Assembly (NCBI GenBank): GCA_016703525.1 | Contig: JADJBW010000001.1 | Coordinates: 558,001-622,000 of the forward strand | Length of the DNA: 64,000 bases | Direction: 5' to 3' | DNA from: Actinomycetota bacterium | GTDB taxonomy: Bacteria; Actinomycetota; Acidimicrobiia; Acidimicrobiales; Microtrichaceae | Shown here: piece by piece, positions 16,886-24,391 of the stretch | Layout of the letters: every line of letters starts with the position of its first letter | How positions within the stretch are numbered: the stretch's first letter is position 1 | Notes under the pieces: model-generated | The model's database searches: none | The model's input: the letters and a program-made list of their open reading frames with translations, nothing else | What the model was told of the DNA's origin: nothing | Made by a program: the position numbers and the translations under genes

Positions 16886-17713
16886 TCAGTGCTCGGGATT
16901 GGGGTGGATGCCGACGATCGAATGGTCCGCCGCCTTGGTGACCACGATGTCGGCGTCGCCTCGTCCGGGAAGGACGTGGCTGCGGAGGTTCTCGGCGTTG
17001 ATCTCGTCCCACGTGTAGGCCGCGGCGGTGTCGAGCGACGCGTCGTCGAACCCTGAGAACAGGTCCCAGAACCCGCCGGGCTCGGCGGCGGCGCGGCGGG
17101 CGTTGGCGACGAAGCGGGCGCGGTGCCACGCCTCGATGTCGGCCGCGTCGGCATCCACGTAGATCGTGAGGTCGAGCGGCTCGGCTATCGGGCCGCTGGC
17201 GCATTCCGCTCCGGGGCCGAGCAGGCAGAGCCCCTCGATCACCACCACATCGGCGCGGGTCAACACGTGCCGCTCGGTCGGCGAGACGTCGTAGCGGAAG
17301 TGGTCGTAGATCGGGATCACCATGCCCCCACAACCACGTGCCGCGATCGCTCGCAGCAGCGACGCGAGCCCGTCGCGGTCGTACGACTCGGGAAAGCCCT
17401 TTCGCATCGCGAGGCCCAGGCGGTTCAGCTCTTCGTTGGGCCAGAGGAACCCGTCGGTCGACACGACCTCCACCACCCGACCGTCGTCGCGCAGCGCGCT
17501 TGCGACCCCGGCCGCGAGCGTGCTCTTGCCCACGGCGACGCTGCCCGTGATGCCGACCAGGATCGGTGACCTCGCGCCGGTCGAGTCGGTTGTGCCACTC
17601 CGGCCGGTGGATCCGGCTGGGCCGGTGGAGGGGCCGCCGCCGTCGCGTTCATCGCGAGCGATCGCAATCCGTTGGGCGAGGGTGTGCAGCGCGGGATCGT
17701 CCACGATCCCCAT
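16886..17713 (-). CDS. Type I pantothenate kinase-like P-loop kinase
   Basis: About 275 residues. P-loop GITGSVAVGKSTLAAG, then VSTDGFLWPNEELNRLGL, MRKGFPESYDRDGL, PIYDHFRYDV, the Walker-B like VVVIEGLCLL, DLTIYVDADAADIEAW and WDEINAENLRSHVLPGRGDAD. This motif order is that of bacterial CoaA (PanK-I), which phosphorylates pantothenate in CoA synthesis; a uridine kinase-like role is less likely. The start ATG 17713 follows a low-complexity Gly/Ser/Thr linker close behind the first helix. A longer frame upstream exists but overlaps the divergent SDR gene. It sits convergent to mftE and is an unexpected insertion in the mycofactocin set. Confidence 0.8.
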   Translation of the reverse strand: MGIVDDPALHTLAQRIAIARDERDGGGPSTGPAGSTGRSGTTDSTGARSPILVGITGSVAVGKSTLAAGVASALRDDGRVVEVVSTDGFLWPNEELNRLGLAMRKGFPESYDRDGLASLLRAIAARGCGGMVIPIYDHFRYDVSPTERHVLTRADVVVIEGLCLLGPGAECASGPIAEPLDLTIYVDADAADIEAWHRARFVANARRAAAEPGGFWDLFSGFDDASLDTAAAYTWDEINAENLRSHVLPGRGDADIVVTKAADHSIVGIHPNPEH

Positions 17714-17809
17714 TCTGTTGGCTCGGCCGACCCCGAGGCGGTTCACCGGCGCCGGTTCCTGCCCGGCGCGAGCAACGGTGGGATGGGCGCGACGTGGCAA
17801 CGTGGTGGC

Positions 17810-18619
17810 GTGTCGGAACGGGTCGTCTGGATTACGGGAGCGGCGAGGGGGATCGGCGCCGCGACCGCCTCTGCGTTCGCCGCGGCGGGTTGGTCCGTGG
17901 TGCTGTCGGACATCTGCGCGCCGATCGAGGGCATCTCCCACCCGGTCGCCACGCGGGACGATCTCGCGGCTTCGGCCGCTGCAGCGTCGGCGGCTGCGGC
18001 GGGCGCCGCGGGCGCGGCGATCGTCGAAGCGGTGGCCGACGTGCGCTCACCCGAGGCGCTTGCCTCGACGGTCGAGATGATCGTCGAGCGCTTCGGGGGC
18101 CTCGACGCCGTCGTCGCCGCGGCCGGGGTCATCACCGGCGGCGCGCCCACATGGCAGCTCGACCCGAACGAATGGCAGGCGGGGCTCGACGTGAACCTGA
18201 CCGGCGTGTGGAACACGGTGCGCGCCGCGGTGTCGGCGCTGATCGCCCGTGCCGAGCCGCGCTCTGGACGGATCGTCACGGTCGCGTCGGCCGCGGCGCT
18301 GCGGGCGCTCGCTGGCATCGGCGGGTACGGCGCGGCGAAGGCCGGCGTGGTCGCGCTCACCCAGGCGCTGGCCTTGGAGATCGCGCCGCTGGGCGTGACG
18401 GCCAACGTGGTGGCCCCCGGTTCGACGCGGACCGGGCTGCTCGATGCGAGCGCGGCGCTGTACGGCCTCGACGACCCCGACGAGTTCGCCGGTCATCATC
18501 CGATCGGTCGCCTGATCGACCCGACCGAGGTGGCCGCGGCGATCCTGTGGCTCTGCGACCCGGCCCGCGGGGGGATCACCGGAGCGGTGCTCCCGGTCGA
18601 TGGTGGCATGACCCGGTGA
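17810..18619 (+). CDS. Mycofactocin-dependent type short-chain dehydrogenase
   Basis: 269 residues of classical SDR fold: nucleotide motif TGAARGIGAATASAF, catalytic Ser in VASAAAL, and YGAAKAG supplying Tyr and Lys. The segment after the second strand, SDICAPIEGISHPVATRDDLA, is the insertion typical of SDRs that co-occur with mycofactocin and keep their nicotinamide cofactor non-exchangeable. Position between mftE and mftF supports this. It probably oxidises an alcohol and passes electrons to mycofactocin. The start is GTG 17810; ATG 17783 is possible. Its stop overlaps the GTG of mftF. Confidence 0.85.
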   Translation: MSERVVWITGAARGIGAATASAFAAAGWSVVLSDICAPIEGISHPVATRDDLAASAAAASAAAAGAAGAAIVEAVADVRSPEALASTVEMIVERFGGLDAVVAAAGVITGGAPTWQLDPNEWQAGLDVNLTGVWNTVRAAVSALIARAEPRSGRIVTVASAAALRALAGIGGYGAAKAGVVALTQALALEIAPLGVTANVVAPGSTRTGLLDASAALYGLDDPDEFAGHHPIGRLIDPTEVAAAILWLCDPARGGITGAVLPVDGGMTR

Positions 18620-20222
18620 ACCGTCCCGCGAACAGCAGGGCGATGAGCAACGCGGGCTGCCCGGGAGCGATTCGCTTCGCCGCTGGCGTCGAGGTCGTGA
18701 CCGGCCGCGACGGTCGAACGCTGCTGCTCGGCGGATCGCCGCTGCGGATGATGCGCTTGACCGAGGCCGGGGCACGGTGGGTGGGCGACGGCACAGGCAT
18801 CCGATCCATCACGCCCGGTGCGGTCGATCGCCTGGCGTGGCGGATGATCGACGCCGGCATCGCCGTGCCTGTCATCGATGCCATCCCCGCCGAGGCGGAC
18901 GAAGGATGGGGGAGGGCCGAAGACCTGACGGTCGTGATCCCGGTGCGCGACCGGGCGGATGAGCTCGATGCTGCCCTCGCAGCGCTCGCCCTTGACCGCG
19001 AGGCGCCGCGCATCGTGATCGTCGACGATGCGTCGGACGATCCCGATGCGGTCGCCTCGGTCGCCGCTGCGCACGGTGCCGCGGTGGTCCGCCTGGCGAC
19101 CAACGGCGGCCCCGCAGCGGCGCGCAACGCCGGGCTTGCGCACGTCGACACGCCCTTGGTCGCGTTCCTCGATTCCGACGTCGTCGCGTCGCCCGGTTGG
19201 TGGCGGCCGCTGGTGGCGTTGTGCCGTCTCGACCGCGTCGCCGTCGCGGCGCCGCGCGTCGCGGCCGCCGCGGAGCGGGGCACCTGGGGCGAGCGGTACG
19301 AGGCGATGTCGTCGCCGCTCGACCTCGGCCTGGTTGCCGCGCCGATCGCGCCGGGTACCCGCGTCGCGTATGTCCCTGCCGCCGCGTTGGTCGCCCGCGC
19401 GGACGCGCTCCGGTCGGTCGGAGCCTTCGACGTGTCGCTGCGTTTCGGTGAAGACGTCGACCTGTGGTGGCGCCTCGCCGATGCGGGCTGGCGGCTGCGC
19501 TACGAACCCGCCGTGATCGTGCACCACCGCGTCCGCCCGACCGCACGCGCGAGGCGTGGCGCCAGCGTGTCGGATACGGCGGCTCTGCGGCCGCGCTCGA
19601 TCGGCGCCATCAGCGCTCGGTCCCTGCGGTGCGGCTCACGACGCGCACCGCGGCGTCGGCCGGTGCCCTCGTCGCGTCGCCACCGTTGGGGGCCGTCGTG
19701 ACCGCGATCGCCGTGGCCGACTCGGCCCGCCGCCTGCGCGCAGCGGGCCTGCCGGGCGCGAGCGCGGCCCGTCGGGCGATCGGCGCGCACCTCGCTCAGA
19801 TCGACGCCGCGATCCGCGCGCTCATCCGGCCGTGGTGGCCGCTCACGGTCGCGCTCTGCGCCGCACTGCGGCTCGCTGGCTCACGCGGCCGGGCGGGCTC
19901 AGCCGATCGCGCCGGCTCACGCGGCCGGGCGGGCTCACGCGGCCGGGCCGGCTCACCGCCCTGCGCCAGCGCCGGCCTGCGCCGACTCGCCGTGGCGATC
20001 GCCGTCCAGCGGCTTGTCTCGTGGCGCCGCGCCGCCCGTCGCGCCACCGGCAGCGCGACGGGCCGAGCCACGCCCGGCGCCGCACCCGGAACCCGCCCGC
20101 TCGACCCCGTCACATGGTCGGTGCTGTCGGTGGCGGATGACGTGGCCTACAGCGTGGGCGTGTGGCGCGGTGTCGTGCGCGAGCGGCGCCTCGGCCCGTT
20201 GGTCGCCGAACTGCGAAACTAG
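18616..20222 (+). CDS. mftF: MftF, mycofactocin glycosyltransferase (frameshifted near 19540)
   Basis: An N-terminal MftB/PqqD-like strand region (DGRTLLLGGSPLRMMRLTEAG) is followed by a GT2 domain: TVVIPVRDRADELDAAL, IVIVDDASDD, NGGPAAARNAGL, the DXD-like AFLDSDV, and RFGEDVDLWWRLADAGWRL. MftF adds the beta-1,4-glucose chain to premycofactocin. The frame breaks around 19537-19545, after which TREAWRQRVGYGGSAAALDRRH and the membrane-associated tail, ending VADDVAYSVGVWRGVVRERR, continue in another frame and match the MftF C-terminus. The tail contains an unusual SRGRAGS repeat. The start is GTG 18616 (GTGA overlap), or ATG 18643. The stop TAG lies inside the palindrome of the next promoter. 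Confidence 0.88.
19878..19949 (+). repeat. Four 18-bp tandem units inside mftF
   Basis: Units of GGCTCACGCGGCCGGGCG, the second one diverged, encode repeated GSRGRA in the loop between the predicted membrane helices of the MftF tail. The repeat keeps the frame, so copy-number changes would be tolerated. Confidence 0.85.
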
Positions 20223-20237
20223 AATCTGTTCTACTAT
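20220..20237 (+). promoter_or_regulatory. KstR-type operator over -10 box of the DUF35/thiolase operon
   Basis: TAGAATCTGTTCTA (20220-20233) fits T-nn-AAC-nn-GTT-nn-A with one mismatch. It overlaps TACTAT (20232-20237), a good -10 box. Two better copies of the same palindrome lie at 25451 and 31896. KstR-family TetR repressors bind such sites at sterol catabolism genes in other actinobacteria. Confidence 0.55.
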
Positions 20238-20283
20238 TCCGCGGACCGCCACCACCCGGTGGCCGAGCACGAAGGATTGGACC

Positions 20284-20751
20284 ATGGGGGAACCCTCCGG
20301 CCCCGGTGACGGCTTGCTGTCGGCACCGCTGGTCATCGAGTACCCGTTCAACCGGACGACCGGACCGGTGATCGGCGCCTTCCTCACGGGGTTGCGCGAC
20401 GGCATCGTCACGGGCATCACCGGCGAGGACGGCCGCATCATCTGCCCGCCGGTCGAGTACGACCCGACCTCGGGCGCGCCGCTCACCACCATGGTGCCGG
20501 TCGGCAGCGAGGGCGAGATCGTGTCGTGGTCGTGGGTCGGCGCCGTCCGCGACGGCCAGATCCTCGATCATCCGCACGCGCTGGCGCTCGTGCGCCTCGA
20601 CGGCGCCGACACCGCCATGCTGCACGTGGTCGACGCCCCGTCGGCCGACGCCGTGCGCACCGGCGCCCGGGTTCGCATCCGTTGGGCCGAGGAGCGCAGC
20701 GGATCGATCACCGACATCGCCGCGTTCGAACTGATCGGAGCCGACGCATGA
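20284..20751 (+). CDS. DUF35 OB-fold protein (thiolase partner), first copy
   Basis: 155 residues with the OB-fold pattern of DUF35: SAPLVIEYPFNRTTGPVIGAF, a central GRIICPPVEYDPTSG and GEIVSWSWVGAVRDGQ. The Zn-ribbon Cys pairs usually found at the N-terminus are absent, so this is an OB-only or degenerate member. DUF35 proteins form complexes with thiolase-like enzymes and acyl-CoA hydratases in steroid side-chain degradation. It opens an operon with the second DUF35 gene (ATGA overlap at 20748) and two thiolase-like genes. It starts at ATG 20284. Confidence 0.82.
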   Translation: MGEPSGPGDGLLSAPLVIEYPFNRTTGPVIGAFLTGLRDGIVTGITGEDGRIICPPVEYDPTSGAPLTTMVPVGSEGEIVSWSWVGAVRDGQILDHPHALALVRLDGADTAMLHVVDAPSADAVRTGARVRIRWAEERSGSITDIAAFELIGADA

Positions 20752-21293
20752 GCGAACTCTGGACCCAACCGGCGATCGACACCTCAGCGATCGACGGCCT
20801 CACCGACGCCGAGACGATCAAGCGCGTTCGCATTCCGGCATCGATCTCGTACAACTACATCCCGGGCCTCGCACCCACCCGGTTCTTGCGCGGCCTTGCC
20901 GAGAAGAAGATCCTCGGCGAGCGCTGCCAGACCACCGGCGACGTGTACGTGCCGCCCCGTGGCGTGTCGCCCATCGACGGGCTGCCCACGGTCGAGCAGG
21001 TCGAACTCCCGCACAAGGGAACGGTCGCCTCGTTCTGCGTGGTGCACATCGGCTTCGGCGTGAACGCGCCGCCCACCCCGTTCTGCAGCGCGCTCGTATT
21101 GCTCGACGGCGCGGCGGTGTCGGTCTACGGCCCCGTCCAGGAAGTCCCGTACGACCAGGTGCGCATCGGCATGCGCGTCGAGCCGGTGTGGGCCGACGAC
21201 GACGCACTCACGACCAGCTTCGAGAACATCAAGTGGTGGCGACCCATCGACGAACCCGACGTCGACGCCGAATCGTTGAAGGGACACATGTGA
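20748..21293 (+). CDS. DUF35 OB-fold protein (thiolase partner), second copy
   Basis: 181 residues. A helical N-terminus (RVRIPASISYNYIPGLAPTRFLRGL) leads to a remnant ribbon ERCQTTGDVYVPPRG, which keeps only one Cys of the usual four, then the OB strands GTVASFCVVHIGFGVNAPP and FCSALVLLDGAAV. It probably pairs with the first DUF35 protein, so that together they resemble the two-domain DUF35 proteins next to ltp thiolase genes in mycobacterial cholesterol clusters (recalled from family knowledge). It overlaps both neighbours (ATGA, TGATG), implying coupled translation. Confidence 0.84.
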   Translation: MSELWTQPAIDTSAIDGLTDAETIKRVRIPASISYNYIPGLAPTRFLRGLAEKKILGERCQTTGDVYVPPRGVSPIDGLPTVEQVELPHKGTVASFCVVHIGFGVNAPPTPFCSALVLLDGAAVSVYGPVQEVPYDQVRIGMRVEPVWADDDALTTSFENIKWWRPIDEPDVDAESLKGHM

Positions 21294-22348
21294 TGCGCGA
21301 CGTCGCAATCGTCAGCGTCGCCCAAACCGTGCACCGCCGTGCAGCGACCGAACTCAACGAGGTCGAGATGATCCAGCCGGTCATCCTCGAAGCGCTGCAG
21401 AAGGCCGGTGTCCGCAAGGGCGAGATCGACTTCACCTGCTCGGGAAGCTCCGACTACCTCGCCGGCCAGGCGTTCAGCTTCGTGATGACGATCGACGCGG
21501 TCGGGCCGTGGCCGCCGATCTCGGAATCGCACGTCGAGATGGACGGCGCCTGGGCGCTGTACGAGGCCTGGGTGAAGATCCAGACCGGTCACGCCGACAC
21601 GGCGCTGGTGTTCAGCTACGGCAAGAGCTCGCCGGGCGACCTGCCCCGCGTGCTGAGCCGCCAGCTCGACCCCTACTACTACCAACCGCTGTGGCCCGAC
21701 TCGATCGCGCTCGCCGGGTTGCAGGCGCGGGCGATGCTCGACGCCGGCATCACGACCGAAGCCGAGATGGCCGCCATCGCTCACCGCAGCCGCGAGGCCG
21801 CACGGTCGAACCCGTACGCCCAGCTCCGGGGTTCGGCGTCGGTCGACGACCTGCTGGCGGCCCCGCACCTGAGCGATCCGCTGCGCCGCCACGACTGCGC
21901 GCCGATCACCGACGGCGGCGTTGCGATCGTGCTCGCCGCCGGCGACCGTGCGGCCCAATGGGCCGATCGTCCGGCGTGGATTCGCGGCATCGACCATCGC
22001 ATCGACAGCCACAACCTGGGCGCCCGCGACCTCACCGCTGCACCGTCGATCGGCCTCGCCGCGGCGAACGCCGGGGTCGCGAACGGTCCGATCGACGTGG
22101 CCGAGGTGCACGCACCCTTCACCCACCAAGAGGTGATCGTGCGCCGCGAGCTGGGCCTCGCCGACGACGCGAACGTGAACCCGTCGGGCGGACCGCTCGC
22201 GGCGAACCCGATGATGGCCGCGGGTCTGATCCGCCTCGGCGAGGTTGCCCAGCGCATTCTCGACGGCTCGGCCAACCGCGGTGTCGCGCACGCCACGAGC
22301 GGGCACCTGCTGCAACAGAACCTCGTCGCCGTGCTGGAAGGGAACTGA
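21293..22348 (+). CDS. Thiolase-like lipid-transfer protein (Ltp type), no active-site Cys
   Basis: 351 residues of the SCP-x/Ltp thiolase branch: VAIVSVAQTVHRR at the first strand, ITDGGVAIVLAAGDRA in the middle, and C-terminal VAEVHAPFTHQEVI, NPSGGPLAANPMMAAGLIRLGE and GHLLQQN. The loop that carries the nucleophilic Cys in true thiolases reads ESHVEMDGAWAL, without Cys. Ltp2-type members lacking that Cys act as retro-aldolases on steroid side chains with DUF35 partners; this fits the two upstream genes. The substrate is inferred, not shown. Its start overlaps the DUF35 stop. Confidence 0.84.
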   Translation: MRDVAIVSVAQTVHRRAATELNEVEMIQPVILEALQKAGVRKGEIDFTCSGSSDYLAGQAFSFVMTIDAVGPWPPISESHVEMDGAWALYEAWVKIQTGHADTALVFSYGKSSPGDLPRVLSRQLDPYYYQPLWPDSIALAGLQARAMLDAGITTEAEMAAIAHRSREAARSNPYAQLRGSASVDDLLAAPHLSDPLRRHDCAPITDGGVAIVLAAGDRAAQWADRPAWIRGIDHRIDSHNLGARDLTAAPSIGLAAANAGVANGPIDVAEVHAPFTHQEVIVRRELGLADDANVNPSGGPLAANPMMAAGLIRLGEVAQRILDGSANRGVAHATSGHLLQQNLVAVLEGN

Positions 22349-22349
22349 C

Positions 22350-23519
22350 ATGGGGAACCGAGTTGCCGTCATCGGAGTCGGCCAAACCCAGCACGCCGCC
22401 GTGCGCGGCGACGTGTCGCTGCCCGGTCTGATCCGTGAGGCCGTGTACCGCGCCCTCGACGACGCGCAGATGACGATGGCCGACATCGACGCGATCGTCA
22501 TCGGCAAAGCCCCCGATTTCTTCGAGGGCATCATGATGCCCGAGGGGTATCTGGCCGAGGCCCTCGGCGCCGTCGGCAAGCCGTTCTTCCGGGTGCACAC
22601 CGCGGGCTCGGTCGGGGGCTCGACGGCGATCGTGGCCGCCTCCCACATCGAGGCCGGGGTCGCCGAGCGCGTGCTCACGATCGGTTGGGAGATGCAGTCC
22701 TGCTCCGAGGCGATGTGGGCGCTGTCGTTCCCGATTCCGTTCCAGCAGCAACTGGTGGCGGGCGCCGGCGGCTACTTCGCTCCGTTCATTCGCGAGTACA
22801 TCCGTCGCTCGAACGCGCCGGACGACATCGGTGTTCTCGTGGCCCTCAAGGACCGCTTGAACGCGCTGAAGAACCCCTACGCGCATCTGCACGAACCCGA
22901 CATCACCTACGACTCGGTGAAGGAGTCGTTCATGCTGTGGGAGCCGATCCGATACAGCGAGACGTGTCCATCGAGCGACGGCGCGATCGCCATGGTGCTC
23001 GGGTCCGAGTCGGTCGCCGAGGCGACCGCGGCGGCCACCGGCGTGCGCCCCGCGTGGGTGCACGGCATGTCGATGCGCTCGGAGCCGTCCATGGCGTCGG
23101 GCCGCGACCAGGTGTCGCCGCAGGCCGGAAAGGACTGCGCCGCCGACGTGTTCGCGCAGGCCGGCGTGACCGACCCGCGGGCCGAGATCGACGTGGTCGA
23201 GATGTACGTGCCGTTCAGCTGGTACGAGCCGATGTGGCTCGAGAACCTCGGCTTCGCTGCTGAGGGCGAGGGCTGGAAGATGACCGAGCAGGGAGCAACC
23301 CAGCTCGACGGTGATCTGCCGGTCAACTGCTCGGGCGGGGTGCTCTCGACCAACCCGATCGGCGCGTCGGGCATGCTCCGCTTCGGCGAGGCGGCCATGC
23401 AGGTCCGTGGTCAGTGCGGCGACCATCAGATCGACGGGGTACGCCGAGCGCTCGGACACGCCTACGGCGGTGCGGCGCAGTACTACGCCATGTGGGTGGT
23501 CGGCGCCGACAAGCCCTGA
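22350..23519 (+). CDS. Thiolase-like lipid-transfer protein (Ltp type), second copy
   Basis: 389 residues: VAVIGVGQTQHAAVRGD, KDRLNALKNPYAHLHEPDI, SDGAIAMVLGSE, EIDVVEMYVPFSWYEPM, NCSGGVLSTNPIGASG and HAYGGAAQYYAMWVVG. The canonical nucleophile position reads HTAGSVGGSTAIV, so Cys is replaced here too. A side-by-side pair of Ltp-like genes next to DUF35 and near a KshA-type gene resembles the ltp4-ltp3-kshA neighbourhood of mycobacterial cholesterol clusters (recalled, not searched). The pair may form a heteromer. It is the last gene of the operon, followed by a strong hairpin at 23573. Confidence 0.86.
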   Translation: MGNRVAVIGVGQTQHAAVRGDVSLPGLIREAVYRALDDAQMTMADIDAIVIGKAPDFFEGIMMPEGYLAEALGAVGKPFFRVHTAGSVGGSTAIVAASHIEAGVAERVLTIGWEMQSCSEAMWALSFPIPFQQQLVAGAGGYFAPFIREYIRRSNAPDDIGVLVALKDRLNALKNPYAHLHEPDITYDSVKESFMLWEPIRYSETCPSSDGAIAMVLGSESVAEATAAATGVRPAWVHGMSMRSEPSMASGRDQVSPQAGKDCAADVFAQAGVTDPRAEIDVVEMYVPFSWYEPMWLENLGFAAEGEGWKMTEQGATQLDGDLPVNCSGGVLSTNPIGASGMLRFGEAAMQVRGQCGDHQIDGVRRALGHAYGGAAQYYAMWVVGADKP

Positions 23520-23572
23520 CGGCGAGTCGTCGACAGGTCGACAACCTCAACCGAATCTCGACACGTCGACTG

Positions 23573-23614
23573 ACGCGAGAAGGGGGCGGACCTTGCGGCC
23601 CGCCCCTTCTCGCG
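23573..23614. terminator. Bidirectional terminator between convergent genes
   Basis: ACGCGAGAAGGGGGCGG and CCGCCCCTTCTCGCGT pair into a stem of about 16 bp with one bulge and a short loop. It lies between the convergent thiolase-like gene and the pentapeptide lipoprotein gene, so it can serve both strands. Confidence 0.75.
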
Positions 23615-23644
23615 TTCAAGGGAGAACGATGCTGCGGCCCGACC

Positions 23645-24229
23645 TCAGACCGGTTCGCACACGAAGCTTGCGTCGGTGAGATCCGTGTTCACGAGGATCG
23701 CCTCGGTCAGATCGACGCACCCCATGTCGGCGCCGACGAAGCTCGCGTCGGTGAGGTTGGCGTGCGCCAACGACGTGCCACGAAGGTTCGCGCCGTCGAA
23801 GTTGGCGCCGGCCAGGTTCGCGTAGCTCAGGTCGAGGCCCGACATGTCCTGACCCGAGAAGTCGCAGGTGCTGAAGTCGATGCCCGACGCCGGCTCGGCG
23901 GCGCACTTGTTCGCGACCGCGGTGGTCGTGGTGGTCGACGTCGAAGTGGTCGATGTCGAAGTGGTCGACGTCGTGGTGGTGGTCGGACGGGTCGGCAGCG
24001 GGGTGAACTCGGTGACCTGCTGTCCGTTGGCGATCGCGACGTACTCGCTGGCAGTCATGATCGGGGCCCAGGTGCCGTCCTGGCACACCAGCACCCAGGT
24101 TCCGTCGGTGCCGGTGATGTCACCGTTCTCGGCGGGCGCGCACGGCTCCCACATGGTGACGGGAACCTGACATGACGATGCGAGCGGCACAGCGGCGATG
24201 AGCGCGCCAAGAACGAGACGACGGATCAT
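23645..24229 (-). CDS. Pentapeptide-repeat lipoprotein
   Basis: 194 residues. Signal peptide MIRRLVLGALIAAVPLASSC with the lipobox Cys at residue 20. A small Trp/Cys-containing domain follows (WEPCAPAENGD...TWVLVCQDGTWAPI), then a Thr/Ser-rich linker (about 80-105). The C-terminus holds pentapeptide repeats of the A-D/N-L-X-X type: LDLSYANLAGANFDGANLRG and TSLAHANLTDASFVGADMG. These form a right-handed quadrilateral helix. The linker suggests display away from the membrane. The function is unknown. It is a single-gene unit, preceded at 24230-24391 by a gap that holds a CCGGTGCACCGG palindrome but no gene. Confidence 0.88.
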   Translation of the reverse strand: MIRRLVLGALIAAVPLASSCQVPVTMWEPCAPAENGDITGTDGTWVLVCQDGTWAPIMTASEYVAIANGQQVTEFTPLPTRPTTTTTSTTSTSTTSTSTTTTTAVANKCAAEPASGIDFSTCDFSGQDMSGLDLSYANLAGANFDGANLRGTSLAHANLTDASFVGADMGCVDLTEAILVNTDLTDASFVCEPV

Positions 24230-24391
24230 GGAAAACCTCCAGGGCGTGAGACCGGACTCGATCCGGTCGGGTCACCGCCATCATTGGTCACCCGGCAGCC
24301 CCGGCGCCTCGCTCCGGGAACTATTGCTCACTCCAGGTGGCGGGACCGGTGCACCGGCGAACCGGTGCGCCGGCGCGCTGACCGATCCGAC

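Noticed and set aside
24346..24357. CCGGTGCACCGG palindrome as operator for the pentapeptide lipoprotein
   Set aside because: It is more than 110 bp from the start codon and closer to the end of the Rieske gene; it may be part of a weak terminator, and nothing ties it to a regulator.
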